A DNA stretch of 64,000 bases from Cristatella mucedo (lineage: Eukaryota; Bryozoa; Phylactolaemata; Cristatellidae). The notes under the pieces are model-generated. The model was not told where the DNA came from. It did not search any database and saw nothing but the letters and a program-made list of their open reading frames with translations. Within the stretch, counting starts at the first letter, position 1. Every line of letters begins with the position of its first letter. The stretch lies in NCBI GenBank assembly GCA_009760855.2, contig WPIO01000241.1:126001-190000 (forward strand), given 5' to 3'. The position numbers and the translations under genes are program-made. Positions 12,574 through 25,178 of this stretch are shown here, in pieces.

Positions 12574-12688
12574 GTGCAGCACTCTGCTGCAAGCCAGCAC
12601 ACGCTCCGACATGCAGATTTGAACTTTCTACAGATTCCGCGATCTGCTGCGAACTCGTGTTATTTACGTGCGAAATGCTTTAAACAAG
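12574..12688 (+). repeat. 115-bp monomer with a 9-bp deletion
   Basis: The unit reads GAACTCGTGTTATTTACG. The nine bases that normally separate CTCGTG from TTATTTACG are missing. The deletion removes one of the two CGTGCGAAA copies and the loop of the central dyad, consistent with slippage between the two CGTG copies. Confidence 0.85.
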
Positions 12689-13317
12689 GTGCAGCACTCT
12701 GCTGCCAGCCAGCGCAGCGCACGCTCCGACATGCAGATTTGAACTTTCTACAGATTCCGCGATCTGCTGCGAACTCGTGCGAAACGTGTTATTTACGTGC
12801 GAAATGCTTTAAACAAGGTGCAGCACTCTGCTGCCAGCCAGCGCACGCTCCGACATGCAGATTTGAAGTTTCTACATATTCCGCGATCTGCTGCGAACTG
12901 GTGCGAAACGTGTTATTTACGTGCGAAATGCTTTAAACAAGGTGCAGCACTCTGCTGCCAGCCAGCACACGCTCCGACATGCATATTTGAAGTTTTTCTA
13001 CATATTCCGCGATCTGCTGCGAACTCGTGCGAAACGTGTTATTTACGTGCGAAATGCTTTAAACAAGGTGCAGCACTCTGCTGCCAGCCAGCTCACGCTC
13101 CGACATGCAGATTTGAAGTTTCTACATATTCCGCGATCTGCTGCGAACTCGTGCGAAACGTGTTATTTACGTGCGAAATGCTTTAAACAAGGTGCAGCAC
13201 TCTGCTGCCAGCAAGCGCACGCTCCGACATGCAGATTTGAAGTTTCTACATATTCCGCGATCTGCTGCGAACTCGTGCAAAAAACGTGTTATTTACGTGC
13301 GAAATGCTTTAAACATG

Positions 13318-13416
13318 GTGCAGCACTCTGCTGCCAGCCAGCACACGCTCCGACATGCAGATTTGAAGTTTCTACATATTTCGCGAGTTATTTACGTGCG
13401 AAATGCTTTAAACAAG
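13318..13416 (+). repeat. 99-bp truncated monomer
   Basis: The unit jumps from ACATATTTCGCGA directly to GTTATTTACGTG, losing about 25 bp that include two TGCGAA hexamers and the left arm of the dyad. Flanking units are normal. Confidence 0.85.
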
Positions 13417-14037
13417 GTGCAGCACTCTGCTGCCAGCCAGCACACGCTCCGACATGCAGATTTGAAGTTTCTACATATTCCGCGATCTGCTGCGAACTGG
13501 TGCGAAACGTCTTGTTTACGTGCGAAATGCTTTAAACAAGGTGCAGCACTCTGCTGCGAGCTAGCACACGCTCCGACATGCAGATTTGAAGTTTCTACAT
13601 ATTCCGCGATCTGCCGCGAACTGGTGCGAAACGTGTTTTTACGTGCGAAATGCTTTAAACAAGGTGCAGCACTCTGCTGCCAGCAAGCAGCACGCTCCGG
13701 CATGCAGCTTTGAACTTTTCTACATATTCCGCGATCTGCTTCGAACTTGTGCGAAACGTGTTATTTACGTGCGAAATGCTTTAAACAAGGTGCAGCACTC
13801 TGCTGCCAGCCAGCGCACGCTCCGACATGCAGATTTGAAGTTTCTACATATTCCGCGATCTGCTGCGAACTCGTGCGAAACGTGTTATTTACGTGCGAAA
13901 TGCTTTAAACAAGGTGCAGCACTCTGCTGCCAGCCAGCGCACGCTCCGACATGCAGATTTGAAGTTTCCACATATTCCGCGATCTGCTGCGAACTCGTGC
14001 GAAACGTGTTATTTACGTGCGAAATGCTTTAAACAAG

Positions 14038-14223
14038 GTGCAGCACTCTGCTGCCAGCCAGCACACGCTCCGACATGCAGATTTGAAGTTTCTACATATT
14101 CCGCGATCTGCTGCGAACTCGTGCACACGCTCCGACATGCAGATTTGAAGTTTCTACATATTCCGCGATCTGCTGCAAACTGGTGCGAGACGTGTTATTT
14201 ACGTGCGAAATGCTTTAAACAAG
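14038..14223 (+). repeat. 186-bp composite (1.5 unit) monomer
   Basis: After GAACTCGTG the sequence restarts at CACACGCTCCGACATG instead of continuing to CGAAACG. This adds exactly 62 bp, half of a 124-bp unit. The join occurs at the shared string GTGC or CGTGCAC, consistent with microhomology-guided unequal exchange between misaligned units. Confidence 0.85.
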
Positions 14224-16054
14224 GTGCAGCACTCTGCTGCCAGCAAGCGCACGCTCCGACATGCAGATTTGAAGTTTCTACATATTCCGCGATCTGCTGC
14301 GAACTGGTGCGAAACGTGTTATTTACGTGCGAAATGCTTTAAACAAGGTGCAGCACTCTGCTGCCAGCAAGCACACGCTCCGACATGCAGATTTGAAGTT
14401 TCTACATATTCCGCGATCTGCTGCGAACTCGTGCGAAACGTGTTATTTACGTGCGAAATGCTTTTTAAAACAAGGTGCAGCACTCTGCTGCCAGCCAGCG
14501 CACACGCTCCGACATGCAGATTTGAAGTTTTTCTACATATTCCGCGATCTCCTGCGAACTCGTGCGAAACGTGTTATTTACGTGCGAAATGCTTTAAACA
14601 AGGTGCAGCACTCTGCTGCCAGCCAGGGCACGCTCCGACACGCAGATTTGATGCTTGTACATATTCCGCGATCTGCTGCGAACTCGTGCAAAACGTGTTA
14701 TTTGCGTGCGAAATGCTTTAAAGAAGGTGCAGCAGCACTCTGCTGCCAGCCAGCACACGCTCCGACATGCAGATTTGAAGTTTCTACATATTTCGCGATC
14801 TACTGCGAACTCGTGCGAAACGTGTTATTTACGTGCGAAATGCTTTAAACAAGGTGCAGCACTCTGCTGCCAGCCAGCGCACGCTCCGACATGCAGATTT
14901 GAAGTTTCTACATATTCCGCGATCTGCTGCGAACTCGTGCGAAACGTATTATTTACGTGCGAAATGCTTTTTTAAAGGTGCAGCACTCTGCTGCCAGCAA
15001 GCACACGCTCCGACATGCCGATAGTAAGTTTCTACATATTCCGCGATCTGCTGCGAACTCGTGCGAAACGTGTTATTTACGTGCGAAATGCTTTAAACAT
15101 GGTGCAGCACTCTGCTGCCAGCCAGCACACGCTCCGAAATGCAGATTTGAAGTTTCTACATATTCCGCGATCTGCTGCAAACTCGTGCGAAACGTGTTAT
15201 TTACGTGCGAAATGCTTTAAACAAGGTGCAGCACTCTGCTGCCAGCAAGCCAGCTCACGCTCCGACATGCAGATTTGAAGTTTCTACATATTCCGCGATC
15301 TGCTGCAAACTCGTGCGAAACGTGTTATTTACGTGCGAAAAACTTTGAACAAGGTGCAGCACTCTGCTGCCAGCCAGCACACGCTCCGACATGCAGATTT
15401 GAAGTTTCTACATATTCCGCGATCTGCTGCGAACTCGTGCGAAACGTTTATTTACGTGCGAAATGCTTTAAACAAGGTGCAGCACTCTACTGCAGCCAGC
15501 AGCAAGCTCACGCTCCGACATGCAGATTTGAAGTTTCTACATATTCCGCGATCTGCCGCGAATTCGTGCGAAACGTGTTATTTACGTGCGAAATGCTTTA
15601 AACATGGTGCAGCACTCTGCTGCCAGCCAGCACACGCTCCGACATGCAGATTTGAAGTTTCTACATATTCCGCGATCTGCTGCGAACTCGTGCGAAACGT
15701 GTTATTTACGTGCGAAATGCTTTAAAAAAATTGCAGCACTCTGCTGCCAGCCAGCACACGCTCCGACATGCAGATTTGAAGTTTCTACAGATTCCGCGAT
15801 CTGCTGCGAACTCGTGCGAAACGTGTTATTTACGTGCGAAATGCTTTAAACAAGGTGCAGCACTCTGCTGCCAGCAAGCACACGCTCCGACATGCAGATT
15901 TGAAGTTTCTACATATTCCGCGATCTGCTGCGATCTAGTGCGAAACGTGTTATTTACGTGCGAAATGCTTTAAACAAGGTGCAGCACTCTGCTGCTGCCA
16001 GCAAGCTCACGCTCCGACATGCAGATTTGAAGTTTCTACATATTCCGCGATCTG

Positions 16055-16055
16055 N
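16055..16055. other. Single ambiguous base N inside a repeat join
   Basis: The sequence reads CGATCTG-N-ATCTGCTGCG, so ATCTG occurs on both sides of the N. This duplicated edge is what an overlap-based join of two contigs or reads in tandem repeats would leave. The true copy number at this point is unknown. Confidence 0.9.
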
Positions 16056-19000
16056 ATCTGCTGCGAATTCGTGCGAAACGTGTTATTTACGTGCGAAATG
16101 CTTTAAACAAGGTGCAGCACTCTGCTGCCAGCCAGCGCACGCTCCGACATGCAGATTTGAAGTTTCTACATATTCCGCGATCTGCTGGGAAGTAGTGCGA
16201 AACGTGTTATTTACGTGCGAAATGCTTTAAACAAGGTGCAGCACTCTGCTGCCAGCCAGCGCACGCGCTCCGACATGCAGATTTGAAGTTTCTACATATT
16301 CCGCGATCTGCTGCTGCGAACTCGTGCGAAAAACGTGTTATTTACGTGCGAAATGCTTTAAAAACAAGGTGCAGCACTCTGCTGCCAGCCACCACACGCT
16401 CCGACATGCAGATTTGAAGTTATTACACATTCCGCGATCTGGTGCGAACTCGTGCGAAACGTGTTATTTACGTGCGAAATGCTTTAAACAAGGTGCAGCA
16501 CTCTGCTGCCAGCAAGCACACGCTCCGACATGCAGATTTGAAGTATCAAGATATTCCGCGATCTTCTGTGAACTCGTGTGAAACGTGTTATTTACGTGCG
16601 AAATGCTTTAAACAAGATACAGCACTCTGCTGCCAGCCAGCGCACGCTCCGACATGCAGATTTGATGTTTGTACATATTCCGCGATCTGCTGCGAACTCG
16701 TGCGAAACGTGTTATTTACGTGCGAAATGCTTTAAACAAGGTGCAGCACTCTGCTGCCAGCCAGCAGCACGCTCCGACATGCAGATTTGAAGTTTCTACA
16801 TATTCCGCGATCTGCTGCGAAACTCGTGCGAAACGTGTTATTTACGTGCGAAATGCTTTAAACAAGGTGCAGCACTCTGCTGCCAGCAAGCGCACGCTCC
16901 GACATGCAGATTTGAAGTTTCTACATATTCCGCGATCTGCTGCGAACTGGTGCGAAACGTGTTATTTACGTGCGAAATGCTTTAAACAAGGTGCAGCACT
17001 CTACTGCAAGCAAGCGCACGCTCCGACATGCAGATTTGAAGTTTCTACATATTCCGCGATCTGCTGCAAACTGGAGCGAAACGTGTTATTTACGTGCGAA
17101 ATGCTTTAAACAAGGTGCAGCACTCTGCTGCCAGCCAGCGCACGCTCCGACATGCAGATTTGAACTTTCTACATATTCCGGGATCTGCCGCGAACTCGTG
17201 CGAAACGTGTTATTTACGTGCGAAATGCTTTAAACAAGGTGCAGCACTCTGCTGCCAGCAAGCGCACGCTCCGACATGCAGATTTGAAGTTTCTACATAT
17301 TCCGCGATCTGCTGCTGCAACTTGTGCGAAACGTGTTATTTACGTGCGAAATGCTTTAAACAAGGTGCAACACTCTGCTGCCAGCCAGCGCACGCTCCGA
17401 CATGCAGATTTGAAGTTTCTACATATTCCGCGATCTGCTGCGAACTCGTGCGAAACGTGTGTTATTTACGTGCGAAATGCTTTAAACAAGGTGCAGCACT
17501 CTGCTGCCAGCCAGCGCACGCTCCGACATGCAGATTTGAAGTTTCTACATATTCCGCGATCTGCTGCGAACTCGTGCGAAACGTGTTATTTACGTGCGAA
17601 ATGCTTTAAACAAGGTGCAGCACTCTGCTGCCAGCAAGCACACGCTCCGACATGCAGATTTGAAGTTTCTACATATTCCGCGATCTGCTGCAAACTCGTG
17701 CGAAACGTGTTATTTACGTGCGAAATGCTTTAAACAAGGTGCAGCACTCTGCTGCCAGCCAGCGCACGCTCCGACATGCAGATTTGAAGTTTCTACATAT
17801 TCCGCGATCTGCTGCGAACTAGTGCGAAACGTGTTATTTACGTGCGAAATGCTTTAAACAAGGTGCAGCACTCTGCTGCCAGCCAGCGCACGCTCCGACA
17901 TGCAGATTTGAAGTTTCTACATATTCCGCGATCTGCTGCGAACTCGTGCGAAACGTGTTATTTACGTGCGAAATGCTTTAAACAAGTGTGCAGCACTCTG
18001 CTGCCAGCCAGCACACGCTCCGACATGCAGATTTGAACTTTTTCTACATATTCCGCGATCTGCTGCGAACTCGTGCGAAACGTGTTATTTACGTGCGAAA
18101 TGCTTTAAACAAGGTGCAGCACTCTGCTGCCAGCCAGCACGCTCCGACATGCAGATTTGAAGTGTCTACATATTCCGCGATCTGCCGCGAACTCGTGCGA
18201 AACGTGTTATTTACGTGCGAAATGCTTTAAACAAGGTGCAGCACTCTGCTGCCAGCAAGCACACGCTCCGACATGCAGATTTGAAGTTTCTACATATTCC
18301 GCGATTTGATGCGAACTCGTGCAAAACGTGTTATTTACGTGCGAAATGCTTTATTCAAGGTGCAGCACTCTGCTGCCAGCCAGCGCACGCTCCGACATGC
18401 AGATTTGAAGTTTCTACATATTCCGCGATCTGCTGCAAAACTCGTGCGAAACGTGTTATTTACGTGCGAAATGCTTAAAAACAAGGTGCAGCACTCTGCT
18501 GCCAGCCAGGGCACACGCTCCGACATGCAGATTTGAAGTTTCTACATATTCAGTGATCTGCTGCGAACTCGTGCGAAACGTGTTATTTACGTGCGAAATG
18601 CTTTAAACAAGGTGCAGCACTCTGCTGCCTGCAAGTGCACACTCCGACATGCAGATTTGAAGTTTCTACATATTCAGTGATCTGCCGCGAACTCGTGCGA
18701 AACGTGTTATTTACGTGCGAAATGCTTTAAACAAGGTGCAGCACTCTGCTGCCAGTCAGCGCACGCTCCGACATGCAGATTTTGAGTTTCTACATATTCC
18801 GCGATCTGGTGCGAACTCGTGCGAAACGTGTTATTTACGTGCGAAATGCTTTAAACATGGTGCAGGTGCAGCACTCTGCTGCGAGCAAGCACACGCTCCG
18901 AAATGCAGATTTGAAGTTTCTACATATTCCGCGATCTGCTGCAAACTCGTGCGAAACGTGTTATTTACGTGCGAAATGCTTTAAACAAGGTGCAGCACTC

Positions 19001-22000
19001 TGCTGCCAGCCAGCGCACGCTCCGACATGCAGATTTGAAGTTTCTACATATTCCGCGATCTGCTGCGAACTGGTGCGAAACGTGTTATTTACGTGCGAAA
19101 TGCTTTAACAAGGTGCAGCACTCTACTGCCAGCCAGCGCACGCTCCGACATGCAGATTTGAAGTTTCTACATATTCCGCGATCTGTTGCAAACTCGTGCG
19201 AAACGTGTTATTTACGTGCGAAATGCTTTAAACAAGGTGCAGCACTCTGCTGCCAGCCAGCACACGCTTCGACATGCAGATTTGAAGTTTCTACATATTC
19301 CGCGATCTGCTGCGAACTCGTGCGAAACGTGTTATTTACGTGCGAAATGCTTTAAACAAGGTGCAGCACTCTGCTGCCAGCCAGCACACGCTCCGACATG
19401 CAGATTTGAAGTTTCTACATATTCAGCGATCTGCTTTGAACTCGTGCGAAACGTGTTATTTACGTGCGAAATGCTTTAAACAAGGTGCAGCACTCTGCTG
19501 CCAGCCAGCGCACGCTCCGACATGCAGATTTTGAAGTTTCTACATATTCCGCGATCTCTGCTGCGAACTTGTGCGAAATGTGTTATTTACGTGCGAAATG
19601 CTTTAAACAAGATGCAGCACTCTGCTGCCAGCCAGCACACGCTCCGACATGCAGATTTGAAGTTTCTACATATTCCGCGATCTGCTGCGAACTCGTGCGA
19701 AACGTGTTATTTACGTGCGAAATGCTTTAAACAAGGTGCAGCACTCTGCTGCCAGCCAGCACACGCTCCGACATGCAGATTTGATGTTCCTACATATTCC
19801 GCGATCTGCTGCGAACTCGTGCGAAACGTGTTATTTACGTGCGAAATGCTTTAAACAAGGTGCAGCACTCTGCTGCCAGCAAGCGCACGCTCCGACATGC
19901 AGATTTGAAGTTTCTACATATTCCGCGATCTGCTGCGAACTCGTGCGAAACGTGTTACTTACGTGCGAAATGCTTAAACATGGTGCAGCACTCTGCTGCC
20001 AGCAACCGCACGCTCCGACATGCAGATTTGAAGTTATTACACATTCCACGATCAGGTGCGAACTCGTTTAAAACGTGTTATTCACGTGCTAAATGCTTTA
20101 AAACAGGTGCAGCACTCTGCTGCCAGCAAGCGCACGCTCCGACATGCAGATTTGAAGTTTCTACATATTCCGCGATCTGCTGCGAACTCGTGCGAAACGT
20201 GTTATTTACGTGCGAAATGCTTTAAACAAGGTGCAGCACTCTGCTGCCAGCAAGCACACGCTCCGACATGCAGATTTGAAGTTTCTACATATTCCGCGAT
20301 CTGCTGCGAACTCGTGCGAAACGTGTTATTTACGTGCGAAATGCTTTAAACATGGTGCAGCACTCTGCTGCCAGCCAGCGCACGCTCCGACATGCAGATT
20401 TGAAGTTTCTACATATTCCGCGATCTGGTGCGAACTCGTGCGAAACGTGTTATTTACGTGCGAAATGCTTTAAACAAGGTGCAGCACTCTGCTGCCAGCC
20501 AGGGCACGCTCCGACACGCAGATTTGAAGTTTCTACATATTCCGCGATCTGCTGCGAAACTCGTGCGAAACGTGTTATTTACGTGCGAAATGCTTTAAAC
20601 ATGGTGCAGCACTCTGCTGCCAGCCAGCGCACGCTCCGACATGCAGATTTGAAGTTTCTACATATTCCGCGATCTGCTGCGAACTCGTGCGAAATGTGTT
20701 ATTTACGTGCAAAATGCTTTAAACAAGGTGCAGCACTCTGCTGCCAGCCAGCACACGCTCCGACATGCAGATTTGAAGTTTCTACATATTCCGCGATCTG
20801 CTGCGAACTCGTGCGAAACGTGTTATTTACGTGCGAAATGCTTTAAACATGGTGCAGCACTCTGCTGCCAGCCAGCACACGCTCCGACATGCAGATTTGA
20901 AGTTTCTACATATTCCGCGATCTGCTGCGAACTTGTGCGAAACGTGTTATTTACGTGCGAAATGCTTTAAACAAGGTGCAGCACTCTGCTGCCAGCCAGC
21001 GCACGCTCCGACATGCAGATTTGAAGCTTCTACATATTCCGCGATCTGCTGCGAACTCGTGCGAAACGTGTTATTTACGTGCGAAATGCTTTAAACAAGG
21101 TGCAGCACTCTGCTGCCAGCCAAGCGCACGCTCCGACATGCAGATTTGAAGTTTCTACATATTCCGCGATCTGCTGCGAACTCGTGCGAAACGTGTTATT
21201 TACGTGCGAAATGCTTTAAACAAGGTGCAGCACTCTGCTGCCAGCCAGCACACGCTCCGACATGCAGATTTGAAGTTTCTACATATTCCGCGATCTGCGA
21301 AAACTCGTGCGAAACGTGTTATTTACGTGCGAAATGCTTGAAACAAGGTGCAGCACTCTGCTGCCAGCCAGCGCACGCTCCGACATGCAGATTTGAAGTT
21401 TCTACATATTCCGCGATCTGCTAGGAACTCGTGCGAAACGTGTTATTTACGTGCGAAATGCTTTAAACAAGGTGCAGCACTCTGCTGCCAGCAGCGCACG
21501 CTCCGACATGCAGATTTGAAGTTTCTACATATTCCGCGATCTGCTGCGAACTCGTGCGAAACGTGTTATTTACGTGCGAAATGCTTTAAACAAGGTGCAG
21601 CACTCTGCTGCCAGCAAGTGCACGCTCCGACATGCAGATTTGAAGTTTCAACATATTCTGCGATCTGCTGCGAACTCGTGCGAAACGTGTTATTTACGTG
21701 CGAAATGCTTTAAACAAGGTGCAGCACTCTGCTGCCAGCCAGCGCACGCTCCGACATGCAGATTTGAAGTTTCTACATATTCCGCGATCTGCTGCAAACT
21801 CGTGCGAAACGTGTTATTTACGTGCGAAATGCTTTAAACAAGGTGCTGCACTCTGCTGCCAGCCAGCGCACGCTCCGACATGCAGATTCGAAGTTTCTAC
21901 ATATTCCGCGATCTGCTGCGAACTCGTGCGAAACGTGTTATTTACGTGCGAAATGCTTTAAACAAGGTGCAGCACTCTGCTGCCAGCCAGCGCACGCTCC

Positions 22001-24626
22001 GACATGCAGATTTGAAGTTTCTACATATTCCGCGATCTGCTGGGAACTCGTGCGAAACGTGTTATTTACGTGCGAAATGCTTTAAACAAGTGCAGCACTC
22101 TGCTGCCAGCCACCGCACGCTCCGACATGCAGATTTGAAGTTTCTACATATATTCCGCGATCTGCTGCGAACTCGTGCGAAACGTGTTATTTACGTGCGA
22201 AATGCTTTAAACAAGGTGCAGCACTCTGCTGCCAGCCAGGCACGCTCCGACATGCAGATTTGAAGTTTCTACATATTCCGCGATCTGCTGCGAACTCGTG
22301 CGAAACGTGTTATTTACGTGCGAAATGCTCAAAACAAGGTGCAGCACTCTGCTGCAAGCCAGCTCACGCTCCGACATGCAGATTTGAAGTTTCTACATAT
22401 TCCGCGATCTGCTGCGAACTTGTGCAAAACGTGTTATTTACGTGCGAAATGCTTTAAACAAGGTGCAGCACTCTGCTGCCAGCCAATGCAAGCTCCGACA
22501 TGCAGATTTGAAGTTTCTACATATTCCGCGATCTGCCGCGAACTCGTGCGAAACGTGTTATTTACGTGCGAAATGCTTTAAACAAGGTGCAGCACTCTGC
22601 TGCCAGCAAGCCCACGCTCCGACATGCAGATTTGAAGTTTCTACATATTCCGCGATCTGCTGCGAACTTGTGCGAAACGTGTTATTTACGTGCGAAATGC
22701 TTTAAACAAGGTGCAGCACTCTGCTGCCAGCCAGCACACGCTCCGACATGCAGATTTGAACTTTCTACATATTCCGCGATCTGCTGCGAACTCGTGCAAA
22801 ATGTGTTATTTACGTGCGAAATGCTTTAAACATGGTGCAGCACTCTGCTGCCAGCCAGCGCACGCTCCGATATGTAGATTTGAAGTTTCTACATATTATG
22901 CGATCGGCTGCGAACTCGTGCGAAACGTGTTATTTACGTGCGAAATGCTTTAAACAAGGTGCAGCACTCTGCTGCCAGCCAGCACACGCTCCGACATGCA
23001 GATTTGAAGTTTCTACATATTCTGCAATCTGCTGCGAACTCGTGCGAAACGTGTTATTTACGTGCGAAATGCTTAAAACAGGTGCAGCACTCTGCTGCCA
23101 GCCAGGGCACGCTCCGACACGCAGATTTGAAGTTTCTACATATTCCGCGATCTGCTGGGAACTAGTGCGAAACGTGTTATTTACGTGCGAAATGCTTTAA
23201 ACAAGGTGCAGCACTCTGCTGCCAGCCAGCGCACGCTCCGACATGCAGATTTGAAGTTTCTACATATTCCGCGATCTGCTGCGAACTAGTGCGAAACGTG
23301 TTATTTACGTGCAAAATGCTTTAAAACAAGGTGAAGCACTCTGCTGCCAGCAGTCAGCGCACGCTCCGACATGCAGATTTGAAGTTTCTACATATTCCAC
23401 GATCTGCTGCGAACTCGTGCGAAACGTGTTATTTACGTGCGAAATGCTTTAAACAAGGTGCAGCACTCTGCTGCCAGCAAGCACACGCTCCGACATGCAG
23501 ATTTGAAGTTTCTACATATTCCGCGATCTGCTGCGAATTCGTGCGAAACGTGTTATTTACGTGCGAAATGCTTTAAACAAGGGGCAGCACTCTGCTGCCA
23601 GCCAGCACACGCTCCGACATGCAGATTTGAAGTTTCTACGTATTCCGCGATCTGCTGCGAACTCGTGCGAAACGTGTTATTTACGTGCGAAATGCTTTTA
23701 AACATGGTGCAGCACTCTGCTGCCAGCAGCCATGCACGCTCCGACATGCAGATTTGAAGTTTCTACATATTCCGCGATCTGCTGCGAAACTCGTGCGAAA
23801 CGTGTTATTTACGTGCGAAATGCTTTAAACAAGGTGCAGCACTCTGCTGCCAGCCAGCGCACGCTCCGACATGCAGATTTGAAGTTTCTACACATTCCGC
23901 GATCTGCTGCTAACTCTTGCGAAACGTGTTATTTACGTGCGAAATGCTTTAAACAAGGTGCAGCACTCTGCTGCCAGCCAGCACACGCTCCGACATGCAG
24001 ATTTGAAGTTTCTACATATTCTGCGATCTGCTGCGAACTCGTGCGAAACGTGTTATTTACGTGCGAAATGCTTTAAACAAGGTGCAGCACTCTGCTGCCA
24101 GCCAGCGCACGCTCCGACATGCAGATTTGAAGTTTCTACATATTCCGCGATCTGCCGCGAACTCGTGCGAAACGTGTTATTTACGTGCGAAATGCTTTAA
24201 ACAAGGTGCAGCACTCTGCTGCCAGCAAGCGCACGCTCCGACATGCAGATTTGAAGATTTCTACATATTCCGCGATCTGCTGCGAACTCGTGCGAAACGT
24301 GTTATTTACGTGCGAAATGCTTTAAACAAGGTGCAGCACTCTGCTGCCAGCCAGCAGCACGCTCCGACATGCAGATTTGAAGTTTCTACATATTCCGCGA
24401 TCTGCTGCGAACTTGTGCGAAACGTGTTATTTACGTGCGAAATGCTTTAAACAAGGTGCAGCACTCTGCTGCCAGCCAGCACACGCTCCGAAATGTAGAT
24501 TTGAAGTTTCTACATATTCCAAGATCTGCTGCGAACTTGTGCGAAACGTGTTACTAACGTGCGAAATGCTTTAAACAAGGTGCAGCACTCTGCTGCCAGC
24601 CAATGCAAGCTCCGACATGCAGACTT

Positions 24627-25178
24627 GAATTTTCTGCATGTTCCACGATTTTCTGCGAACTCGTGCGAAATGGGTTATTTACGTGCGAAATGATTTAAAC
24701 ATGGTGCTGCACTCTGCTGCCAGCAAGCCCATGCTCCGACATGCAGATTTGAAGTTTCTACATATTCTGCGATCTGCTGAGGACTTGTGCAAAACGTGTT
24801 ATTTACGTGGGAAATGCTTTAAAAATAGTGCAGCAGTGTGCTGCCAGCCAGCACACGTTTCGACACTCCGATTTGAAATTTCTACATATTCCGCGATCTG
24901 CTGCGAACTAGTGCAAAATGTGTTATTTACGTGCGAAATGCTTTAAACAAGGTGCAGCACTCTGCAGCCAGCCAGCTCACGCTCCGACATGCAGGTTTGA
25001 AGTTTCTACATATTCCGCGATCTGCTGCAAATTCGTGCGAAACGTGTTATTTACGTGCGAAATGATTTAAACGTGGTGCTGCACTCTGCTGCCAGCAAGC
25101 CCATGCTCCGACATGCAGATTTGAAGTTTCTACATATTTAGCGATCTGCCGCGAACTCGTGCGAAACGTGTTATTTAC
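24627..25178 (+). repeat. Higher-order block H, copy 1 (about 4.5 monomers)
   Basis: The block is defined by a fixed order of marked monomers: TTTTCTGCATGTTCCACG, then GAAATGATTTAAACATGG, then CTGCTGAGGACTTGTGC, then GACACTCCGATTTGAAATT, then CTCTGCAGCCAGCCAGCTC, then a second ATGATTTAAACGTGG. The same order recurs at 29843, 30835 and 43670, and partly at 31950, 48960 and 51560. The TCTGCAGCC marker lies at 24961 here. Confidence 0.85.

Larger units (their letters stand above)
6406..24590 (+). repeat. Family 1 satellite, homogeneous core array (124 bp monomer)
   Basis: Roughly 146 head-to-tail monomers are nearly identical to each other. The modal unit is 124 bp, 61 of 124 bases G or C, with 10 CpG. 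Common single-site variants are the two bases after CCAG or CAAG in the first quarter (CA, CG, CC, TG, GG, CT), CTCGTG versus CTGGTG or CTTGTG in the middle, and AAACAAGG versus AAACATGG at the end. Slippage variants occur in the CTG-rich part (11441-11463, 12461-12475, 15990-16002). The repeat has an open frame about 87 codons long that recurs every 124 bp and shifts frame each unit. I regard this as non-coding. Confidence 0.97.

Noticed and set aside
13392-13703. Minus-strand open frames in family 1 as genes
   Set aside because: They are reverse-complement shadows of the same repeat and recur with the monomer period wherever local indels allow.
14038-14223. 62-bp half-unit periodicity of the monomer
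   Set aside because: The composite unit is exactly 1.5 monomers, but the two halves of the consensus monomer do not resemble each other, so the 62-bp figure is probably chance.
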